From: Streptomyces sp. CA-210063
GTDB taxonomy: Bacteria > Actinomycetota > Actinomycetes > Streptomycetales > Streptomycetaceae
DNA: 64,000 nt
Assembly: GCF_024612015.1 (NCBI RefSeq)
Contig: NZ_CP102512.1
Coordinates: forward strand, 9,486,001 to 9,550,000
Direction of reading: 5' to 3'
Shown: positions 17,317 through 24,456 of the stretch, piece by piece
Position numbering within the stretch: position 1 is the first letter of the stretch
How the letters are laid out: each line of letters begins with the position of its first letter
The notes under the pieces: generated by a model
What the model was told of the DNA's origin: nothing
Seen by the model: only the letters and a program-made list of their open reading frames with translations
The model's database searches: none
Program-made: the position numbers and the translations under genes

Positions 17317-17572
17317 TACCCGATGCTTCCGGCTTACCAAGCTTCCGGCCCGCAGTGCCTCACCCCCGCGTCATGCGACAGCACCGCAAGCTGTTCGACG
17401 AACACACTGCTTTCCCCACCGAACTCGTGGCCGCGGCTTGACGCGTTGGCATCGTGAGGTGTCTGCCGCCGTCCCCTCGCTCGCAGCCCCTGCATGACAC
17501 TGGCAGGGCCCCGCTCACGCCTGAATCGCACAGACCACGGGGAAGGTCCCGCTGGGGCTTCCCCTGTGACGT

Positions 17573-18046
17573 CTAGAGGAAGACCCAGGACCCGGTTGCG
17601 GTACCGCCGCCGCTTCGGCTCTCCTGAATGGCCCAGGCGTAGATCGGTTCGCTCTGGGTCCACGCGAGATTCCCGAAGACTGCGTACTGGCCGCACGATT
17701 GGGTCGTGTGCCAGCCGCCGTACCGCTTGCCGCTGGGCGCATTGGTGACAAGGCGGATACGCGCGCTGGTCACACCCTTGTTGCAGGGGAACTTCACCGA
17801 CATGGAACCGGTGAGGTTCCTTTTGGAGTTGGAGTCGGTGAACGTGCCGCTTCCGCACACATAGCTGTCGCAGTAATCGCTTCGTCCGGTGAAGGACGCG
17901 GCGGTGGCTGCCTGCACAACGCCGGCCCGCGTGCCGCCGTGCGGCGCCGACGGCGCTGCGGAAGCCGGAGTGGCTGTGGCGAAACCGCCCAGGGCGATCA
18001 CGCAGCCGGTCACCGCGGCCGTCGTTCGGATCTTCGATCTGGACAC
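17573..18046 (-). CDS. Small secreted protein beside sensor kinase
   Basis: 157 residues. Signal peptide (KIRTTAAVTGCVIALGGFA, then ATPASAAPS, cleavage after ASA). The mature part has four Cys (CDSYVCGSG, FPCNKG, QSCGQ) and aromatic-rich beta strands (WTQSEPIYAWAI, TGSWVFL). GTG 18046 is chosen because GGAAGGA lies 8-9 bases upstream. Divergent from a histidine kinase across a shared about 240-bp region. The same arrangement (small secreted protein and promoter module) recurs at 22040-22560. It may be a ligand or reporter of the kinase; that is inference. Confidence 0.75.
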   Translation of the reverse strand: MSRSKIRTTAAVTGCVIALGGFATATPASAAPSAPHGGTRAGVVQAATAASFTGRSDYCDSYVCGSGTFTDSNSKRNLTGSMSVKFPCNKGVTSARIRLVTNAPSGKRYGGWHTTQSCGQYAVFGNLAWTQSEPIYAWAIQESRSGGGTATGSWVFL

Positions 18047-18142
18047 TTTGGGTTTCCTTCCCTTGGTGTTGCGGACCACGCGGCCAATCGCGGCTCGCCA
18101 CATGGTGGGGAGCTGCGATGCCGTGGTGCCGCCGGTAGAGGG

Positions 18143-18286
18143 AAAGCTAGCTGGAACGGCTGTTTCCCCTCGCCCCACCATGGGTTGAACTGCGCCTGCA
18201 ACCAGGGTGGTTGCCGGTGTACAACCTGGGGTGTAGCTGTGGTCGAAAGCGGGGTGAAGCGATCGCTTGGGGCCTACGCTCGGACG
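18143..18286. repeat. Divergent promoter module, copy 1
   Basis: About 145 bp shared with 22427-22560 (copy 3) and, for the right half, 19712-19789 (copy 2). It contains GAAAGCTAGCTGGAA at the left, an inverted repeat CAACC-N5-GGTTG at 18199-18213, and GTACAACCTGGGGTGTAGCT before the kinase start. Likely the shared control region of the secreted protein and the kinase. Confidence 0.7.
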
Positions 18287-19489
18287 ATGTTCGTGCAGCG
18301 CACGTGGAGCCCGGCGGTTCGCAGGGCCTTCCCGCAGGTGGCAGACATCGTCTACGCGGTGGTGTCGGTCTGGATCTCGAGCATCGCGCTGCGCAACCTG
18401 CCCGACCCGCACGGCTACTGGCGGCAAACCGATGTATGGGCCTACGTGCTGATCGCCCTGGTCTATCTTCCGCTGGCCGTGCGCCGCCGGGCTCCCCTGA
18501 CCGTGCTCATCGGCACGGCGGCCTGCGTGCTGTGTTACTTCACCCTGGCCTACTACCACGTGGTCGTTGTCAGCGGACTGGGCCTGGCGCTCTACACCGT
18601 CGCGGCGCAGTGCCCGCGCAGGGTCGCGGCGCAGTGCGCCGCCGCATCCCTGCTCGTGCTCCTGTGGGGCGCGCGGCTCGCCGAGCCAGGGAGCGGCCCC
18701 TTCAGTGTGGCCTTCGTGACCGTGATGGTCGCCGTCACCTGGGTGACCGGCGACCGGTCCCGTCGGCTCGCGGAGCGCGGCGAGCGCCTCGCGGTGCTCA
18801 CCGAGCAACTGCGCCTGGAACAGGAGGAGAGGGCCCAGCGGGCCGTCATCGCCGAGCGCATGAAGATAGCCCGTGAACTGCACGACGCCATCGCCCACCA
18901 CGTGTCCGTGATCTCCGTGCAGACCGGCCTGGCCGGCTACGTCTTCACCTCCGATCCGAAGATGGCCCGCGAGGCGCTGGAGACCATCGCGGGCAGTGCC
19001 CACGAGGCCATGGCGGAGATGCGCCGCATGTTGGTCGTGCTCAGGGAAGGGACCGAGCGTGCCCAGGAGGGGGCGGGCGACCCCACCGCGGCCCCCGGTC
19101 TCGGGCGGCTGGAGCAGTTGGCCCGGCGTGTCGAAGCCGCGGGTGTCTCGGTCGACGTCCGGATCACGGGTACCCCGTTCGCACTGCCGCCGGGCGCCGA
19201 CCTGTGCGTCTACCGGGTCATCCAGGAAGCTCTCACCAACGTCATGAAGCACGCGCCGACGGCGAACGCGAGCGTCACGGTGCACTACGACGAGGCCGCG
19301 GTCCGCGTCCGCGTCACCGACGACGGACAGGAACCAGTTCTGGTCGGCACCACCGCGGGGCCCGCCGGCCACGGTTTGATCGGCATGCGCGAGCGAGCCG
19401 GTATCTACGGCGGGACGGTGACCGCCGGCCCCGGCCCGCAGGGCGGGTTCGAAGTCGCACTGACCGTCCCCGTGGCCCGCGACAGGTGA
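18287..19489 (+). CDS. NarL-type histidine kinase, copy 1
   Basis: 400 residues. Four to five membrane helices (about 15-170), a coiled linker (RRLAERGERLAVLTEQLRLEQEE), HisKA_3 with IARELHDAIAHHVSV (phospho-His at ELHD), and a HATPase domain (VIQEALTNVMKHAP as N-box, GHGLIGMRERA as G-box). No extracellular domain of note, so the signal is probably sensed in or near the membrane. ATG 18287 matches the paralogue start. About seven of eight residues are identical by eye to the kinase at 19790-20992. Its own response regulator is lost apart from the first codons (19490-19564), so it probably signals to the regulator at 21044. Confidence 0.9.
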   Translation: MFVQRTWSPAVRRAFPQVADIVYAVVSVWISSIALRNLPDPHGYWRQTDVWAYVLIALVYLPLAVRRRAPLTVLIGTAACVLCYFTLAYYHVVVVSGLGLALYTVAAQCPRRVAAQCAAASLLVLLWGARLAEPGSGPFSVAFVTVMVAVTWVTGDRSRRLAERGERLAVLTEQLRLEQEERAQRAVIAERMKIARELHDAIAHHVSVISVQTGLAGYVFTSDPKMAREALETIAGSAHEAMAEMRRMLVVLREGTERAQEGAGDPTAAPGLGRLEQLARRVEAAGVSVDVRITGTPFALPPGADLCVYRVIQEALTNVMKHAPTANASVTVHYDEAAVRVRVTDDGQEPVLVGTTAGPAGHGLIGMRERAGIYGGTVTAGPGPQGGFEVALTVPVARDR

Positions 19490-19564
19490 GGAAGTGCCTC
19501 GGCTCCCGGCCGGGCAGCCGCGAGAAAGGCGACACCACGCCTGCCCACAGTGCTCGTTGATGTG
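19490..19564 (+). pseudogene. Remnant of response-regulator start behind kinase copy 1
   Basis: The 75 bp after the first kinase match 20993-21068 almost base for base, including the spacer and the first codons of the response regulator (CCCACAGTGCTCGTTG). Here the start ATG is CTG and the match ends after about 18 coding bases. From 19565 to 19711 the sequence is unrelated, with no gene recognised. Confidence 0.75.
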
Positions 19565-19711
19565 CGCGGAGATCCGGAACCACGAGTCGTCCAAGCCGGC
19601 CTCCGGCCAGGGAAGCGTGCACCTCGGCCTTCGCCGCTTGACGGCCGGCAGCTCCAGGAGGGCCACCCGGTTGGCCAGTGGCCCAGCGAATGCCGGGAGC
19701 CCGTCCGGACC

Positions 19712-19789
19712 GGTTGCCGGTGTACAACCTGGGGTGTAGCTGTGGTGGAAAGCCGGGTGGAGCGGTGGCCTGGGGCCTACGCTCGGACG
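19712..19789 (+). repeat. Kinase promoter module, copy 2 (right half)
   Basis: Matches the right half of the module at 18209-18286 (GGTTGCCGGTGTACAACC, then GGGGTGTAGCTGTGG and CTACGCTCGGACGATG). The left half and the divergent secreted-protein gene are absent, so the breakpoint lies within the CAACC/GGTTG inverted repeat. Confidence 0.75.
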
Positions 19790-20992
19790 ATGTTCGTGCA
19801 GCGCACGTGGGGCGGGACGGTTCGCCAGGCCTTCCCACAGGTGGCAGACATCGTCTACTCGGTGGTGTCGCTCGGCATCATGGGCGCCATGCTGCGCAAC
19901 TGGCCGAACTCGCACGGCTACTGGCGGCAAACCGATGTATGGGCCTACGTGCTGATCGCCCTGGTCTATCTTCCGCTGGCCGTGCGCCGCCGGGCTCCCC
20001 TGACCGTGCTCATCGGCACGGCGGCCTGCACGCTGTGCTACATGACCCTGGGGTACTACCACGTGGTCGTCGTCTGCGGACTGGGCCTGGCGTTCTACAC
20101 CGTCGCGGCGCAGTGCCCGCGCAGGGTCGTGGCGAAGTCCGCCGCGGGGACGCTGCTCGTGCTGCTGTGGGGCACGCGGCTCGCCGAGCCCGGGATCGGC
20201 CCGCAGAGCGTGGTCTTCGTGACCGTGACGGTCGCCGTCCTGTGGGTGACCGGCGACCGGTCCCGTCGGCTCGCGGAGCGCGGCGAGCGCCTCGCGGTGC
20301 TCAGCGAGCAACTGCGCCTGGAACAGGAGGAGAAGGCGCAGCAGGCCGTCATGGCCGAGCGCATGAGCATAGCCCGTGAACTGCACGACGTGGTCGCCCA
20401 CCACGTGTCTGCGATCTCCGTGCAGACAGGCCTGGCCGGATACGTCTTCATGTCCGATCCGAGGACGGCCCGCGAGGCGTTGGAGACCATCGCGGGCAGC
20501 GCCCACGAGGCCATGGCGGAGATGCGCCGCATGCTTGTCGTGCTCAGGGAAGGGACCGAGCGCGCCCAGGAGGGTACGGGAGATCCCACCGCGACCCCGG
20601 GGCTCGGGCGGCTGGAGCAGTTGGCCCGGCGCGTCACAGCTGCGGGCGTCCCCGTCGACGTCCGGATCACGGGCGCCCCGTTCGCGCTGCCGCCGGGCGT
20701 CGATCTCTGTGTCTTCCGAGTGATCCAGGAAGCTCTCACCAACGTCATGAAGCACGCGCCGGCGGCGAACGCGAGCGTCACGGTGCACTACGACGAGGCC
20801 GCGGTCCGCGTCCGGGTGGCCGACGACGGTCAGGCGCCAGTTCTGGCAGGCGCTACCGTGGGGCCCGCCGGCCATGGTTTGATCGGCATGCGCGAGCGGG
20901 CCGGTATCTACGGCGGGACGGTGACCGCCGGCCCCGGCCCGCAGGGCGGGTTCGAAGTCGCACTGACCGTTCCCGTGGCCCGCGACAGGTGA
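19790..20992 (+). CDS. NarL-type histidine kinase, copy 2
   Basis: 400 residues, same length and architecture as copy 1: membrane helices in residues 15-170, HisKA_3 with IARELHDVVAHHVSA, HATPase with VIQEALTNVMKHAP and GHGLIGMRERA. Differences cluster in the membrane part (GIMGAMLRNWPNS against WISSIALRNLPDP), so the two copies may sense different signals with a common output. The stop is 51 bp before the response regulator, the intact cognate pair. Confidence 0.92.
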   Translation: MFVQRTWGGTVRQAFPQVADIVYSVVSLGIMGAMLRNWPNSHGYWRQTDVWAYVLIALVYLPLAVRRRAPLTVLIGTAACTLCYMTLGYYHVVVVCGLGLAFYTVAAQCPRRVVAKSAAGTLLVLLWGTRLAEPGIGPQSVVFVTVTVAVLWVTGDRSRRLAERGERLAVLSEQLRLEQEEKAQQAVMAERMSIARELHDVVAHHVSAISVQTGLAGYVFMSDPRTAREALETIAGSAHEAMAEMRRMLVVLREGTERAQEGTGDPTATPGLGRLEQLARRVTAAGVPVDVRITGAPFALPPGVDLCVFRVIQEALTNVMKHAPAANASVTVHYDEAAVRVRVADDGQAPVLAGATVGPAGHGLIGMRERAGIYGGTVTAGPGPQGGFEVALTVPVARDR

Positions 20993-21043
20993 GGAAGTGC
21001 CTCGGCTCCCGGCCGGGCAGCCGGGAGGAAGGCGACATCACGC

Positions 21044-21727
21044 ATGCCCACAGTGCTCGTTGTGGACGACCAGTTCCTCATCCGCTCGGGACTTGTCGCA
21101 CTCCTGCGGGCCGCACCGGGAATCGACGTCGTCGGCGAGGCGCAGGACGGCGAGGAGGCCATCGAGATCGCCGCGCGGACCAGACCCGACGTCATCCTCA
21201 TGGACATTCGGATGCCGGGCATCAGCGGGATCACCGCCACCGAGCGCATCCTTGCCCAGGCCGCGCCCCCGCTCCCCAAGATCCTCGTCCTGACCACCTT
21301 CGACCTCGATGAGTACGTCTACGGTGCGCTCAAGGTCGGTGCCTGCGGCTTCCTGCTCAAAGACACTCCGCCGGACCGGCTGCTCGCCGCCATCGACACC
21401 GTGCACGCCGGCGACATGCTGTTCAGTGCCCCAGTGATCAAAGGACTCATCGAGACCTACACCCTCCGCCCGGCCGCGCCCGAGGCGCACTTCGGGCTGG
21501 ATACGCTGACCCCCAGGGAGTTAGAAGTCCTCGGGCTGGTCGGGGCGGGCATGTCCAACGCCGACATCGCCAAGCGACTCGTGCTCAGCCCAGCGACCAT
21601 CAAGACACACGTTCACCGCTGCATGAGCAAGCTCACGCTGAACAGCCGGGCCCAAGCGGTCGTCTTCGCGTACGAGACCGGACTGATCTCCCGCGGCCCC
21701 GCAGCCTGGAGCACGGACAACACCTGA
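21044..21727 (+). CDS. NarL/LuxR-type response regulator with TTA codon
   Basis: 227 residues. Receiver domain: VVDDQ acidic pair, phospho-Asp in VILMDIRMPG, Thr in VLTTFD, Lys in LLKDTPP. LuxR HTH at about 155-215 (LTPRELEVLGLVGAGMSNAD, IKTHVHRCMSKL). Forms the output of the preceding kinase(s). Codon 160 (21521-21523, Leu in PRELEV) is TTA, decoded in Streptomyces by the developmentally regulated bldA tRNA. Synthesis of the full regulator, and hence all signalling through both kinases, may be limited to late growth. ATG 21044 has GGAGGAAG upstream. Confidence 0.93.
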   Translation: MPTVLVVDDQFLIRSGLVALLRAAPGIDVVGEAQDGEEAIEIAARTRPDVILMDIRMPGISGITATERILAQAAPPLPKILVLTTFDLDEYVYGALKVGACGFLLKDTPPDRLLAAIDTVHAGDMLFSAPVIKGLIETYTLRPAAPEAHFGLDTLTPRELEVLGLVGAGMSNADIAKRLVLSPATIKTHVHRCMSKLTLNSRAQAVVFAYETGLISRGPAAWSTDNT

Positions 21728-21881
21728 GCTCTTGGAACTGCCATGTCGTCAAAGGCGCCCGGGAGCGGCAAGAAGCGCGACCGCCACCGGGCCCTCGCGG
21801 CCTGGCGCGGGGCGTGGGAGGTGATCCTCGACGCATCGAAGCGGGGCCCGACGCCGTCTCATGGACGACTTCCCCTACGAC

Positions 21882-21922
21882 AGTGCCCCTTCCCGGAGTT
21901 CGAGCTGCCGGGAAAGGGCACT
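21882..21922. terminator. Hairpin terminator after the two-component operon
   Basis: 15-bp stem with one mismatch: AGTGCCCCTTCCCGG (21882-21896), 11-base loop, CCGGGAAAGGGCACT (21908-21922). No T-tract on either strand, usual for Streptomyces. It lies 155 bp after the response-regulator stop and could also end minus-strand transcription. The remaining sequence 21728-22039 holds no supported gene. Confidence 0.65.
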
Positions 21923-22039
21923 TCGCATTCTCCCTGACCAGGGCTCCGGCAGAGCTCCGGGCGTCCCCGTCCGTCAGCGCCGGGCACCGTCTGACGCGCG
22001 AGCCGGCACGCAGTCGGCTGCCCTACTGTTGGCCCACAA

Positions 22040-22339
22040 CTACGCCTGGCTTCCGCCCCAAACACGCGGGCTGGCGAGTGAGGAGTTGTAGCTCGTGCAG
22101 TATGCGTAGGACGTGGTCCCGGAAGCCGCAGTGGCGCCAATCGCGTATCTGCCGTTTCTGCACTTCGCGAATCCGTTGAAGGCGCCGCCGGTGCACTTGA
22201 TCCCGGCCGTGTTGCCGTCGTCGAACACCTTCACGCACGTGAGCGCGGACGCGGCGGCGGAGGCACTGTTCGCCGTGACCACGAGGCCGGAGCCGGCCAA
22301 GGTCAGGATGGCGAACGTACTCATGAGCTGTCGCTTCAT
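22040..22339 (-). CDS. Small secreted Cys-containing protein
   Basis: 99 residues: signal peptide (MSTFAILTLAGSGLVVTANS, cleavage after ASA), mature part of about 70 residues with four Cys (LTCVKVF, IKCTGG, AKCRNG, AYCTSY), small enough to be a disulfide-stabilised exported peptide. ATG 22339 with GAAGGGA 8 bases upstream. Its promoter region is copy 3 of the module that precedes the kinases, but the kinase once expected on the other side is gone. Confidence 0.75.
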   Translation of the reverse strand: MKRQLMSTFAILTLAGSGLVVTANSASAAASALTCVKVFDDGNTAGIKCTGGAFNGFAKCRNGRYAIGATAASGTTSYAYCTSYNSSLASPRVWGGSQA

Positions 22340-22426
22340 TTCTAGGTCCCTTCAGTTCCCGAATGCAGGAGAGCCCGTCCCCCAGCGGTGGTGCAGTTGC
22401 CCGCCCGGTGTTGCCCGGGTGCATGG

Positions 22427-22560
22427 AAAGCTAGCTGGAAGGGCTGCTCCCTCTCGCCCAACCAGGGGTTGAACTGCGCCTGCAACCAAGGTGGTTGACG
22501 GTGTACCACCAGGGGGGTAGCTGTGGTCGTAAGCCGGGTGGAGTGATTGCTCCTGGCCTA
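22427..22560. repeat. Divergent promoter module, copy 3
   Basis: Matches 18145-18280 throughout: GAAAGCTAGCTGGAA, GGTTGAACTGCGCCTGCAAC, the CAACC-N5-GGTTG inverted repeat (22483-22497) and GGTAGCTGTGGTCGTAAGCC, ending GCCTACGCTCG. The kinase start does not follow; IS256-like sequence begins within about 10 bp. Confidence 0.75.
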
Positions 22561-22564
22561 CGCT

Positions 22565-22730
22565 CGCCAAAAGCTATGGCGCGAAGTGGCCCAAGACCAA
22601 CGCGAAGATCACCGACGATCGGCAGGAGCTGCTGGCGTTCTACGACTTCCCGGCAGAGCATGGGGATCCACTTGCGAACCACGAATCCGCTGGTTATCGA
22701 GTCGACGTTCGAAGGTTCCATTCCATTGGC
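22565..22730 (+). pseudogene. IS256-family transposase remnant
   Basis: Read on the plus strand: SYGAKWPKTNAKITDD then QELLAFYDFPAEH, then after a frameshift GIHLRTTNPLVIESTFEGS. These match the IS256 C-terminal hallmark (YPAEHWxHLRTTNPIESTF). N- and C-terminal parts are missing. The 3' flank 22731-22918 has lower GC and no gene. Confidence 0.7.
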
Positions 22731-22918
22731 TGAACGGGGCGGCCGCGGCTGCTGCGGTGGTAAGCGTCTCCCTCAAAGACCGTCAGGGGCCATCGAGGGG
22801 CCACAAGGACAGGAACAGATCGACAGGCAGCACTCAGGACTGACACTGATCAGCACATCTGACCTGAGAAAACGGCAAAGATGAGCGTTGATCGGCAAGG
22901 GCCGCCAATATCCTCAAA

Positions 22919-22963
22919 GGACTCATAATCCGTCGGCCGTGGGTTTGAGTCCCACCCGCCCCA
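22919..22963 (+). pseudogene. 3' part of tRNA-Met (CAT), probable attachment-site remnant
   Basis: GGACTCATAATCC supplies the anticodon arm with CAT, then a 5-base variable loop, a T-arm with GTGGG/CCCAC around TTTGAGT, and the acceptor 3' strand CCGCCCC plus discriminator A. The 5' half (acceptor GGGGCGG and D-arm) is absent. A tRNA-type hairpin follows directly (22965-22989). Half tRNAs like this are left by integrases that target tRNA 3' ends. Confidence 0.75.
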
Positions 22964-22964
22964 C

Positions 22965-22989
22965 TTCTGTAGGTCTCTGACCTGTAGAA
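22965..22989 (+). terminator. Hairpin after the tRNA fragment
   Basis: TTCTGTAGGTC and GACCTGTAGAA pair over 11 bp including two G-T wobbles, with loop TCT. It sits directly behind the tRNA 3' end, as a tRNA terminator would. Confidence 0.5.
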
Positions 22990-23199
22990 ACGTTCCTGTT
23001 GGAGCGCGGAAACGCCAACTCGGGCTGAACGGACTGAATCCGCTGCTCGCGCGTTTGGTGCCAGGGCGTCCTGTGTCGGACCATAGCCGCGATCCCGTCA
23101 GCGGGGATGCGGCCGCGAGGGTTGGCCGCCTGGCCGGTGCTCTGGACCGGCGCGATCCCGCAACTACGTCGGGGCACGCGATGCCCACCGCGGCCGACG

Positions 23200-23465
23200 G
23201 CGGACGAGAGGCTCGGCGCCCGCTTCGTTCGGCTTGACGTCACCGACGAGGATTCCGTCAAAGCCGCCGTCTGAATCCGTCCGCGCGGGCGCAGGCCGCC
23301 TCGACGTCCTGGTCGACAACGCCGGGATCGTGGGCGCGCGCAAGCTTGATCGGGTCGGCGAGGTCACCGGGTCCGACATGCTGACCACGGACGTCACAAA
23401 CGTCTTCGGCGTCGTGCGCGTCACGCACGCCGTCCTGCCGCTGTTGGAAGCAAGCGACGCCCGGG
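23200..23465 (+). pseudogene. Short-chain dehydrogenase fragment, frameshifted
   Basis: RFVRLDVTDEDSVKAAV in one frame stops and resumes one frame over as GRLDVLVDNAGIVGARKLD and VTNVFGVVRVTHAVLPLLE. This is the middle of an SDR (the xxVNNAG motif and the following helix). The cofactor motif and the Tyr-Lys active site are absent. Confidence 0.7.
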
Positions 23466-23621
23466 CCTGTCAAACGAGCGGGTGTCCGGTCAACCGGCCG
23501 CCCGGCATGGCGGTCAGGGTGCCGCTGCGGCCGGCCGGACGACATGGCCGGCCGGCCGGACGAGGGCGACCTGGACCGGCCGCAGCGGTCGGGCCGGCGA
23601 GGTACAGGCCGGCGCCGATTC

Positions 23622-24263
23622 TCAGTTGGTCCAGACGACCGGGCTGTCGCGGTACGCGTCGCCCTCCTCGAACGAGGCGCCGATGATGGGCGAGCTTTTC
23701 GTGGCGCTGAGCGCGCAGGTCTCGTACGACGCACCCTTGGTGGTGAACTCGGTGGGCGCGCTCTCGCGGTCGCACTTGCCCGGGATGTCACCGATCAGTA
23801 CGACGCCCGTCCCGGCGCCACCTTCCAGCACACCGTCCAGCTTCAGCGACGCGTAGGACAGGTCGGTGCCGCCGACGTTCTCCACCTTCATCTTGATGAA
23901 GTAGGGCGTCATTCCCTTCGCCTTCTCACCGTAGGCGGCCATGTCGGCCTCGGCGCCCTTCTCGATCGCCGTGACGGTTACGGCGATGGTGCCCTTCTTC
24001 TCGCTCGTGTACTCGAAGGGCAGGACAGCCCTGTCGCCGACCTTCAGTTCCGTGCCCGGCGCGGTGACGTCACCCTCGGCCGGCGTGGCACTGTCGTCAC
24101 CGCTGTCGGCAGTCGGGCTCTCGCTGCTCGGCCCGGACGAGGCCGGGGCTGACGCCGCCGGCGAATCCTGCGCCACCGGCTCTTCCCCGTCGCCGGCGCA
24201 GGCCGAAAGCCCGAGCCCCATGGTGGCCAGAGCAGCCGCGAACACGATACGTCCCTTGTGCAC
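23622..24263 (-). CDS. Lipoprotein
   Basis: 213 residues. Signal peptide with lipobox GLSACAG (Cys about 21), an acidic Ser/Pro linker, then a beta domain (GTELKVGDRAVLPFEY, KGTIAVTVTAIEKGAEADM, TPYFIKMKVENVGGTDLSYA) resembling DUF4352-type immunoprotective lipoprotein folds, with a Cys pair (GKCDRES, YETCALS). GTG 24263 is used because GAGGT lies 9 bases upstream. Downstream of and co-oriented with the AfsR-like regulator (193-bp gap). Function unknown. Confidence 0.8.
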   Translation of the reverse strand: MHKGRIVFAAALATMGLGLSACAGDGEEPVAQDSPAASAPASSGPSSESPTADSGDDSATPAEGDVTAPGTELKVGDRAVLPFEYTSEKKGTIAVTVTAIEKGAEADMAAYGEKAKGMTPYFIKMKVENVGGTDLSYASLKLDGVLEGGAGTGVVLIGDIPGKCDRESAPTEFTTKGASYETCALSATKSSPIIGASFEEGDAYRDSPVVWTN

Positions 24264-24456
24264 TACTACTACCTCACTGGTAACGAGAGCTGTCCGATAC
24301 GGCAGCTTGGAACGGTCGATGGTTTCGAGAAATGACCGACCACACAGCCGGACATGCCAGAGCGGCTTCCCGACGGCGTTTCGTCGTTGACGCGCACAGT
24401 GGCAGCTCCCGGAATACGGCGGCCACACGCCGGGAATACGAGCTGCGCGGTACGGC

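Noticed and set aside
17573..20875. A 1100-codon open frame on the minus strand
   Set aside because: It is the antisense shadow of the two plus-strand kinases. Only its last 157 codons form a real secreted protein with its own SD.
21743..21937. A 64-residue plus-strand frame behind the response regulator
   Set aside because: No SD, no family, and it runs through the terminator hairpin at 21882-21922.
22850..23188. Minus-strand frame containing GWDSNPRPTDYES
   Set aside because: This is the well-known mistranslation of a tRNA 3' end, not a protein.
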